Shown here: positions 26,020 through 32,883 of the stretch, piece by piece | Layout of the letters: every line of letters begins with the position of its first letter | How positions within the stretch are numbered: position 1 is the first letter of the stretch | Source of the DNA: Asaia sp003994335 | GTDB lineage: Bacteria; Pseudomonadota; Alphaproteobacteria; Acetobacterales; Acetobacteraceae | NCBI RefSeq assembly: GCF_037151175.1 | Contig: NZ_JBBCOR010000013.1 | Coordinates: 1-64,000, forward strand | Direction: 5' to 3' | Length of the DNA stretch: 64,000 nt | Notes under the pieces: model-generated | What the model was told of the DNA's origin: nothing | Seen by the model: only the letters and a program-made list of their open reading frames with translations | The model's database searches: none | Program-made: the position numbers and the translations under genes

Positions 26020-27840
26020 TCACACCATACGCGCCTCTCCGGCCAGCTCCCTTCTGGTGCGGTCCAGAGCCTCGGCATAGCGGCGCAGAACGTATTTCTC
26101 GCTCAGCATTCCCACGACCCTTGCGGTGGCATAATCAGCCACAACAACAAGTGCATCCGCCTCAGCCCGCTCGAACAGCCCGACCGCTTCGCGACAGGAC
26201 ATGCCGGGTGTCAGAACCGTCTCCCTCTGCAGGGCGAGGCTCGCCAAAGACCACTCGGGCGGATGATCGGGGGCGTGTATTTCAGACAGCAACACGATCC
26301 CGCGATAACGTCCCCCTGGCTCAGTCAGAACGATGTGAGGCCCCATTCCGAGCGGGCAGCTCAGTCGCGCCTCGGCAAGACGCATCTCCGGGGCGCGACA
26401 GGGTACCTCGCGCTGCATCAGTTTCTCGACCACGAGTTCACGCAGCCAGCCCACATCGATGGCGGATCGAATCGATTCCCCTCTCTGGTGGAAACGCCAT
26501 GTCGCAAAGGAATAACCGAAGAGCTGACGCACTGTGAGAAGGGAGAGTACGCTGGCCAGCAACACACCGCTCGCGAGCGACAGATCTGCGGTCATCTCAA
26601 GGATCAGGCAGGTCATGGTCATGGGCACACCGATGATCGCGACCGCCGTGGCGCTCATACCGAGCACGGCGCAGGTCGTGACCGAGGGGCCTCCCTGGCC
26701 CAATGACTCGAGACCAAAGCCGAAAAGCGATCCGGAGAGCACCCCGAGATAAAGCGAGGCGAAGAACAGCCCACCGCGAAAGCCGCTCCCGATCGAAATG
26801 GACGAGGCCAATACCTTGAAGATGAGGAGCAGGCAGATCGGCCCGAGAGCCTGTCCTTCCTCCAGAACCTTTCTGACCGCAGCATGGCCCGCCGAGAGAA
26901 TGGACGGCGAATAGAGCGCGAGCCCCCCTACCATGAGCCCGCCCAGCGCAGGGCGCAGCCAGGACGGCAGGGAAAGGTGGCGGAATAACACCTCGGCCAG
27001 AGTGACCCCCCGCATGGTGCCAATGCCGATCAGCCCGCAGAACACGCCGAGCGCCAGCACCGGGAGCGTATCGCGCAGGGTCAACTGGGGATGAGGCAGA
27101 AGAGAAAGCGTCGTGCTGACGCCTCCCAGCAGATGAGCCGTGCCCACAGCCGCGATACACGCCACCGCCACAGGCGCAAGATTGACGAGGGAATAGGTCC
27201 CGATCACCAGCTCGAACGCATAGAATGCGCCGGCAATGGGGGCATCGAAGGCCGCCCCGATCGCGCCGCCAGCCCCGCACCCTACCAGGATACGCAAATC
27301 GGCGCGGCGCACCCTGAAAAGGCGGCCGCAGAAACTCCCGAGCGCGGCTGCAATCTGCGTGAACCCCGCTTCGAGCCCGAGCGACGCTCCGCTGCCATTG
27401 GAAAGAAAGGTCTGGAACGCCACGATAGTGCTGTCGCGCACCGACATACGTCCACCATGCAGGGCATTGGCTTCAATCGGGTCAACGGGTCGATGGCGGA
27501 AGCGTTTCGCGATCAGCAGCCCGAACAGGCCGAGCACCAGCCCGCCCAGACAGGGCATCACGAGAGTGCGCCATGGGGCGAGGCTGGCCAGCCCGGAAAG
27601 ACGCCCATCATTATGCAGGGCATAGAGCCAGCGATGCGCCGCGAGCGTGCTGCAGGTCATGAGCCAGACGCATATTCCGGCCAGCGCGCCGACACATGAT
27701 GATAAGACAGTCAACCAGATTTCATTGGATCGGACGAGCGCGCGCACATAGTACGGAACAGGCACACCAAGCCGGAGCCGTTTAAGGGCAAGCCCTCTGA
27801 CAGTTCTGGAAAACCCTGAGGCCAAGAAAGATCCTGACAT
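26020..27840 (-). CDS. ClC-family chloride channel/antiporter with CBS domains
   Basis: This is a 606-residue membrane protein. The ClC core has the selectivity segment GSGASLGLEAG (residues about 149-159), in which the gating Glu is kept (Glu157) but the usual GREGP is GLEAG. A later motif, GSGFRGGLFFASLYLG, corresponds to GxFxP. Two CBS repeats follow at the C terminus (VEKLMQREVPCRAPEM and MSCREAVGLFERAEADALVVVAD). It could move Cl-/H+ or another anion. The start at 27840 is tentative; longer in-frame starts would overlap the divergent hydrolase gene. Confidence 0.85.
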   Translation of the reverse strand: MSGSFLASGFSRTVRGLALKRLRLGVPVPYYVRALVRSNEIWLTVLSSCVGALAGICVWLMTCSTLAAHRWLYALHNDGRLSGLASLAPWRTLVMPCLGGLVLGLFGLLIAKRFRHRPVDPIEANALHGGRMSVRDSTIVAFQTFLSNGSGASLGLEAGFTQIAAALGSFCGRLFRVRRADLRILVGCGAGGAIGAAFDAPIAGAFYAFELVIGTYSLVNLAPVAVACIAAVGTAHLLGGVSTTLSLLPHPQLTLRDTLPVLALGVFCGLIGIGTMRGVTLAEVLFRHLSLPSWLRPALGGLMVGGLALYSPSILSAGHAAVRKVLEEGQALGPICLLLIFKVLASSISIGSGFRGGLFFASLYLGVLSGSLFGFGLESLGQGGPSVTTCAVLGMSATAVAIIGVPMTMTCLILEMTADLSLASGVLLASVLSLLTVRQLFGYSFATWRFHQRGESIRSAIDVGWLRELVVEKLMQREVPCRAPEMRLAEARLSCPLGMGPHIVLTEPGGRYRGIVLLSEIHAPDHPPEWSLASLALQRETVLTPGMSCREAVGLFERAEADALVVVADYATARVVGMLSEKYVLRRYAEALDRTRRELAGEARMV

Positions 27841-27967
27841 GACTTTCGAGAGACGTGATCCCCAGAGCCGGGGGCGAGCACTGTCCTTATTGTCGTTCAG
27901 ACTTGCCGCAGGCAACAGAAAACCCCAGACTCTGCCCACTCCGCTGCTCTGAAAGGATCCTCTCACC

Positions 27968-28747
27968 GTGCTGCTGAACGTCATCGAACGCCTCTCGGCC
28001 CAGCCCGCCGGACATCCGCCGGTCGTGTTTCTTCATGGGTTGTTCGGACGAGGGCGCAATATGGGGTTCCTGCAGCGCCAGGTAGCGCGCACCCATCGCA
28101 CCCTGGCGCTGGACCTGCGCAATCACGGCGAGAGCCCTCACGGCCCGATGGACTTCCCCGCCATGGTCGATGACGTGGTCGAGACCCTGCGCCATCATGA
28201 AGCGCTACCCGCCATTCTGGTCGGGCATTCCATGGGCGGCAAGCTGGCCATGATCATGGCCCTTCAATATCCGGAGCTCGTATCCGGTCTGCTGGTGGGC
28301 GATATGGCCCCTGCGCGCACGGGATTCGGCCAGGCGGCTCTGGCCGAGGCGATGCTGCACATCCATTTTCCCGATCACCTCGACCGTCAGCAGGCGGACC
28401 AGCTTCTTGCCAGGGATATTCCGAACCGCAGCGTGCGTGACCTGATGCTGCAGAACGTGCGTCTCGGTCCAGAGCCGGGCTGGCAGATCGGCCTGCGGGA
28501 CATTGCCAGCTCGATGACGAATATCGAGAACTGGCCCTATGTTCCCGAGGGTTACGTCTATGAGGGACCGACGCTCTTCCTGCGGGGGGAACATTCTCCG
28601 TACATCACCAAGGACCATGAGCCGGTCATGCGCCGTCTCTTCCCGCACTACAGGCTCGAGACCATCCCCGATGCGGGTCACTGGCTGCATGCGGACAACC
28701 CGAAACTCTTTTCCGAAAAGATGCTCGATTTTATCGAGAACATCTGA
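27968..28747 (+). CDS. Alpha/beta hydrolase (YbfF-like esterase)
   Basis: This is a 259-residue serine hydrolase with the oxyanion motif FLHGLFGRGRN, the nucleophile elbow ILVGHSMGGK, an acidic residue in a later loop and the catalytic His in DAGHWLHAD. The arrangement and the early HGLFG match YbfF-type acyl-CoA/ester hydrolases of the cytoplasm. It begins with GTG at 27968 behind GAAAGGA. It is followed by the M20 peptidase gene after 27 bp, which may be cotranscribed. The physiological substrate is unknown. Confidence 0.85.
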   Translation: MLLNVIERLSAQPAGHPPVVFLHGLFGRGRNMGFLQRQVARTHRTLALDLRNHGESPHGPMDFPAMVDDVVETLRHHEALPAILVGHSMGGKLAMIMALQYPELVSGLLVGDMAPARTGFGQAALAEAMLHIHFPDHLDRQQADQLLARDIPNRSVRDLMLQNVRLGPEPGWQIGLRDIASSMTNIENWPYVPEGYVYEGPTLFLRGEHSPYITKDHEPVMRRLFPHYRLETIPDAGHWLHADNPKLFSEKMLDFIENI

Positions 28748-28774
28748 TTGTCAGGCCCTGTGCAAGGTTTTTCC

Positions 28775-30166
28775 ATGATCAGACGCTCCGCCCTGATGCT
28801 GCTTTTCTGCATCGGCTCCGCCCAGGCCGAGCCTCTGCCTTCCCTCACACGGGACGGATTGCAGGCGCTTGATCTGGCGAAGAGTTCGATCGCCCTGCGT
28901 TCCGTTGCAGGCCCGGACAATCAGGTCATGGATGTCGCCCACCTTTACGAGAAAACGCTGACCGAGGGCGGCTTTCCCGCCTCGGCCATCACAATCACGC
29001 CTGTGGGGCAGACAGCCTATCTTACCCTGCGCTGGCCGGGCCGTAATCCGGCGCTGAAGCCGCTCGTCATCTCGGGCCATATGGATGTGGTGGCCGCCAA
29101 CGCGTCAGACTGGACTCGAGACCCCTTCGTCCCGGTGGTCGAGGAAGGCTATCTCTTCGGTCGGGGCGCCACCGATATGAAAATGAGCAATGCGCTCGGC
29201 ATCACAGCACTGATTCATCTCAGGCAGCAGGGCTACCGTCCGGAGCGCGGAATCGTCCTTGCTCTCTCGGGAGATGAAGAGACGACGATGCAAACGAGCC
29301 AGATGCTCGCCAAATCGCTTTCCGACGCGCAAGAGGTTCTCAATCTGGATGTGGGAGGGGGCGTTCTCGACGAGGAAACCGGGCGCCCCCTCTATTACAG
29401 CTGGTCGGGCGCTGAAAAAACCTACGCGGATTTTGCGCTTACCGTCAGTGACCCGGGAGGACATTCCTCGGAGCCACGTGCGCGCAACGCCATCGACGTC
29501 CTGGCGAGCGGCCTGCTCAAGATCAAGGCCCATCCCTTCACCCCTGAGCTGAATGCCCTTACGCGCAGTTACTTCATGAATGCCGCGCGCTTCTCCTCCC
29601 CCAGGCTGGCAGCCGCCATGCGCGCCTTTGCCGCGAGCCCCGGCAATACCGAGGCTGTGGCCACGCTGCGGGCCGATCCGGCGCTTGTGGGGAGCATTGG
29701 AACCACCTGTGTGGTCACGATGATCAAGGGCGGCCATGCGCTGAACGCCCTACCCCAACACGCCGAAGCCAATATCAATTGCCGCATCTTCCCCGGGCAT
29801 TCGCGCTGGGACATCATGCGTGATCTCAATGCGCTCGTTCAGGACCCGACGATACGGATCGAAGACCGGAGTGCAGGCTCGGTCGAAACACAGCCCTCCC
29901 CCCTCGATGGCGTATTTCCCCCGGCTATCGCACGAGCGGCTCAGGCAGCTTTTCCAGGCGTTCCGAGCTTTCCCAGCATGAGTTCGGGTGCAAGCGACAG
30001 CATGTGGTTCAGGCAGCTCGGCATTCCGAGCTATGGCGCGAGCCCGATCTTCATCAAGTCGTCGGATGATTTCAGCCATGGGCTGAACGAGCGCATCCCG
30101 CTTTCGACCATCACGCCAGGGCTGCATTTCCTGCTTTCGATTATTCCGGACCTGACCCGGCACTGA
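28775..30166 (+). CDS. Exported M20/M28-type metallopeptidase (aminoacylase/dipeptidase)
   Basis: This is a 463-residue protein with a signal peptide (MIRRSALMLLFCIGSAQA) and an M20-family di-zinc fold. Visible metal and catalytic motifs are SGHMDVV (His, Asp), GRGATDMK (bridging Asp), LSGDEET (catalytic and ligand Glu) and a later Asp in VLNLDVGGG. It would cleave dipeptides or N-acylated amino acids in the periplasm. The ATG at 28775 with AAGG upstream gives the signal peptide; an earlier TTG at 28748 does not. It is likely transcribed with the hydrolase before it. Confidence 0.87.
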   Translation: MIRRSALMLLFCIGSAQAEPLPSLTRDGLQALDLAKSSIALRSVAGPDNQVMDVAHLYEKTLTEGGFPASAITITPVGQTAYLTLRWPGRNPALKPLVISGHMDVVAANASDWTRDPFVPVVEEGYLFGRGATDMKMSNALGITALIHLRQQGYRPERGIVLALSGDEETTMQTSQMLAKSLSDAQEVLNLDVGGGVLDEETGRPLYYSWSGAEKTYADFALTVSDPGGHSSEPRARNAIDVLASGLLKIKAHPFTPELNALTRSYFMNAARFSSPRLAAAMRAFAASPGNTEAVATLRADPALVGSIGTTCVVTMIKGGHALNALPQHAEANINCRIFPGHSRWDIMRDLNALVQDPTIRIEDRSAGSVETQPSPLDGVFPPAIARAAQAAFPGVPSFPSMSSGASDSMWFRQLGIPSYGASPIFIKSSDDFSHGLNERIPLSTITPGLHFLLSIIPDLTRH

Positions 30167-30185
30167 GGCGGGCAGGTCATGGCGC

Positions 30186-30851
30186 TCAATCTCCGGTCAG
30201 CACATTCTTGATGGCCTTGCCCTCCTCAGACAGGCGCCAGAGATACCAGGCGAGCGCGGAGCGATAGGGGGCAAAGCGCAAACCCTCTGCGCGTAATGCT
30301 GCGGGTTTGGGTGGCAGGTCCAGCCCGCGCAGCTTCTGCCATCCTGCCCGGATCGCGAAATCATCGACCGGCAGGACATCTCGCCGATTTAATGTAAAAA
30401 TGAGCAACATCTCGACGGTCCAGCGCCCGATCCCCCGCAGTGTAACCAGCCGGGCAATCAGGGCGTCATCGCTCAGGTTCTGCGCTTCAACCGGATCGGG
30501 TACGACGCCCGATATGGTCGCTTCGGCCAGCCCTCTCAGTGCCAGAAGCTTGGCAGCAGAGAGACCACATGCGCGCAAACTTTCATCCGTGTAGGTCGCA
30601 AGATCCTGAGGGCTGGGTGTCTCGCCATCGCCGAGCGCGCAGATACGCCCGAGAATGGCTTCCGCCGCGCGCCCGTGCAACTGCTGCCCGACAATGGCGC
30701 GAAACAACGCCTGATAAGGCGTCTTGCCGTCGCTTCCCCTGAGGCGGCAGGGACCTATGCGCTCCATGGCCGCGGCGAGCGACGGATCCTGACTGAGGCA
30801 TCGGTAGAGATCGGGATCATCGAGAACCATCTTTTTTCTCTTCTGTATCAA
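30186..30851 (-). CDS. alkA: DNA-3-methyladenine glycosylase (AlkA-like, HhH-GPD)
   Basis: This is a 221-residue base-excision repair enzyme. The helix-hairpin-helix and catalytic loop is visible as RLVTLRGIGRWTVEMLLIFTLNRRDVLPVDDFAIRAG, the catalytic Asp being in VDDFAIR. The N-terminal part has the AlkA-type PYQALFRAIVGQQLHGRAAE. It removes alkylated purines from DNA in the cytoplasm. It is convergent with the M20 peptidase gene and divergent from the TonB-like gene. The start at 30851 could also be the ATG at 30830. Confidence 0.9.
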   Translation of the reverse strand: MIQKRKKMVLDDPDLYRCLSQDPSLAAAMERIGPCRLRGSDGKTPYQALFRAIVGQQLHGRAAEAILGRICALGDGETPSPQDLATYTDESLRACGLSAAKLLALRGLAEATISGVVPDPVEAQNLSDDALIARLVTLRGIGRWTVEMLLIFTLNRRDVLPVDDFAIRAGWQKLRGLDLPPKPAALRAEGLRFAPYRSALAWYLWRLSEEGKAIKNVLTGD

Positions 30852-30893
30852 GCTTGGCCCTCATGCGCTTGGCAAGATGATGGGTCCGATGCC

Positions 30894-32165
30894 ATGATAG
30901 CGGCAAGTGCCAGATCGTGTCGTCATGCAGAGTTCGCCGCCTGCCCGGCCACGTGGCGGCGTGTGTTCTGTTTCTCTACAGGTGTTCTTCTGAAACGCAC
31001 CCAGCCCGTCGATCCGGCTCCGCCCTCTTCCGGTGTGGCCAATGCTTTGCGCCCGGGCAAGAAGCGGGTGCGAAACGAACCGCTGCTTTTTGCGCCGGCT
31101 GCCGCGTCGCTGCGCGCTCCTCCCCCCGTCAAGGGCAGCCGATTCCGTTTTTCCCACCACGAGCCGAGAACCGGGCTCGAGCCGGACCTCAAACCGGCCA
31201 GCGCCTCACTGATCCGCCCTCAGGTTCTCGAAGATCCGGGCGTCACGACCGTTCTCGTCGCCTCGGCCATCGCCCATGCCCTGTTGATCGGCTTGCTGCT
31301 GCTCGAAGGCGCCCGCCATGCGCGCGGTTTGCCCGAGGGCATAGAACAGCCTCAGGTCGAAATGATGTTCGCGCCGCCCTCCCGCAGTGGCATGGCTGGC
31401 CCGCATGAGGACAAGCCGGGCGGGGAGGAAAAGCCCTCGCAGAGCCACGATGCCCCTTCGGCATCCAGCCCCGAGCAACAGCAGGAACAGCAACCCGATC
31501 AGGCCGAATCCACCCCGACCCCGGCCGTTCCGACCCCGACACCGCCCGCAGCTCCGCCTGTCCCCGAGGGCCCTTCTACAGAGCTGCCCAAGACCCAGAT
31601 AGACCGTCCGGTCAGCCCCGGCATTGCCAAATCGGGCAGGCAGACCCAGACGCGGGCTCATAGCCATCGTTCGAGCCGCCGCCCGACCACCAGGCAGTCG
31701 GATAACCCCTTCGCGAATATGACCACGCTCGATTTTGGCGAAGCCCCCTCCACCCCGCGTCGTCAGCGCGGGCGCCGTGGCGGTTCTGGTGCGCCGATCG
31801 ACATGTCACTCGGTCCATTGTCGACCAATGGGCAGATCAACGCGCCGTTCATGACGCGCAACTCCATTCGCGGGGTGAGCGATGACTATGGCAGCGAGAT
31901 CGATCGCTGGATTCGCGCGCATCTCTATTACCCTGAAGACGCTATCAAGAATGGCGAGGACGGCCCCTCCTCCGTGCATGTGGTCCTGGACCGCGACGGA
32001 CGGGTGAAGTCCGTGCGACTCACCGGGCAGTCGGGCTCCTACTCCCTCGATGCTGCAACCACAGGCATGTTCCAGGGCGCCCATCTGCCGCCGGTGCCAC
32101 CGGACATGAAGGGCGACCATTTCGATATCGACCTCACCATCAATTATATCCTGATCAGACGCTGA
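30894..32165 (+). CDS. TonB-like energy-transducing protein
   Basis: This is a 423-residue protein with one membrane helix (TTVLVASAIAHALLIGLLLLEGA, about residues 125-147), a long Pro/Gln/Ser-rich periplasmic linker (about 175-230) and a C-terminal TonB domain (about 325-423). That domain shows WIRAHLYYPEDAIKNGEDGPSSVHVVLDRDGRVKSVRLTGQSGSYSLDAATTG. It probably transmits proton-motive energy to outer-membrane receptors, such as the one at 3.0-5.4 kb. The 120-residue N-terminal cytoplasmic stretch is unusual, so the ATG at 30894 is uncertain. No ExbB/ExbD genes are adjacent. The YbaK-fold gene follows after 7 bp. Confidence 0.8.
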   Translation: MIAASARSCRHAEFAACPATWRRVFCFSTGVLLKRTQPVDPAPPSSGVANALRPGKKRVRNEPLLFAPAAASLRAPPPVKGSRFRFSHHEPRTGLEPDLKPASASLIRPQVLEDPGVTTVLVASAIAHALLIGLLLLEGARHARGLPEGIEQPQVEMMFAPPSRSGMAGPHEDKPGGEEKPSQSHDAPSASSPEQQQEQQPDQAESTPTPAVPTPTPPAAPPVPEGPSTELPKTQIDRPVSPGIAKSGRQTQTRAHSHRSSRRPTTRQSDNPFANMTTLDFGEAPSTPRRQRGRRGGSGAPIDMSLGPLSTNGQINAPFMTRNSIRGVSDDYGSEIDRWIRAHLYYPEDAIKNGEDGPSSVHVVLDRDGRVKSVRLTGQSGSYSLDAATTGMFQGAHLPPVPPDMKGDHFDIDLTINYILIRR

Positions 32166-32172
32166 GACCCGT

Positions 32173-32640
32173 ATGAGCCTGGACTCTGTTCGCGACGAAC
32201 TCGCCCGCCTTGCCCCCGATCTGTCGATCATCGATGACGGCCGCAGCACCGCCACCGTCCTCGAGGCCGCCGACGTGCACAACGTGGCGCCCGATCAGAT
32301 CGCGAAGACGCTCTGCGTAGATGTGGGCGGGCGTATCGTACTCGTGGTCATGGCGGGTGCGGCGCGGCTCGACAACAAGCGCGCCCGCGAAGCGCTGGGC
32401 GGCAAGCCCCGCTTTCTGGGCCCTGAAGCCGTGCTCGACGTCACCAGTCACCCGGTTGGCGGTGTCTGCCCCTTTGGTCTGCCTGCTCCCCTCCCCGTCT
32501 ATTGCGATGAGTCCCTCCAGGCCTTCGACGAAATCATCCCCGCCGCCGGGTCGATCACGGCTTCGGTACGCATGACGCCGCAACGCCTTGTCGAATTGAC
32601 AGGCGGGGTTTGGGTTCATGTGCGGCAGGATGGGAAGTGA
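32173..32640 (+). CDS. YbaK/ProX-type aminoacyl-tRNA editing protein
   Basis: This is a 155-residue protein of the YbaK/EbsC fold, different in detail from the one at 2525. The Lys-containing segment QIAKTLCV and the GGVCPFGLPAPLPVY loop mark it as a ProX/YeaK-like trans-editing domain, which deacylates mischarged tRNA such as Ala-tRNA(Pro). Substrate specificity is not certain. It begins 7 bp after the TonB-like gene and ends just before a 204 bp inverted-repeat element. Confidence 0.82.
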   Translation: MSLDSVRDELARLAPDLSIIDDGRSTATVLEAADVHNVAPDQIAKTLCVDVGGRIVLVVMAGAARLDNKRAREALGGKPRFLGPEAVLDVTSHPVGGVCPFGLPAPLPVYCDESLQAFDEIIPAAGSITASVRMTPQRLVELTGGVWVHVRQDGK

Positions 32641-32642
32641 GC

Positions 32643-32846
32643 GTTCTTTTTTGGAAAAAAAGAACCAAAAAACTTTTGATTTGATGAGGGTCTGAGCCAG
32701 AAGAGCACAAGCAAGCGCAGGTGCCGGTTCAGGGTCACCGCCGAATGAGAAAATGCCTCCGGCGGTCCGAGGGCGAAAACGCTCCACAACGCCCCCAGCC
32801 AAAACCAGAAAAGTCTTTTTGCTTCTTTTTCTTCCAGAAAAAGAAG
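32643..32846. repeat. 204 bp element with 35-38 bp imperfect terminal inverted repeats
   Basis: The left end (32643-32677) and the right end (32809-32846) are inverted copies of one A/T-rich sequence. Each end also folds on itself: GTTCTTTTTT with AAAAAAGAAC on the left, CTTCTTTTTC with GAAAAAGAAG on the right. The 130 bp between them is GC-rich and non-coding. It sits 2 bp after the YbaK-fold gene and ends 37 bp short of the gcvP stop, between convergent genes. It may be a miniature inverted-repeat or REP-like element, and its hairpins could end both transcripts. No transposase is nearby. Confidence 0.72.
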
Positions 32847-32883
32847 ACCCCCGCCCCTCGGAGAGGACGAGGGTCGACCCGTC

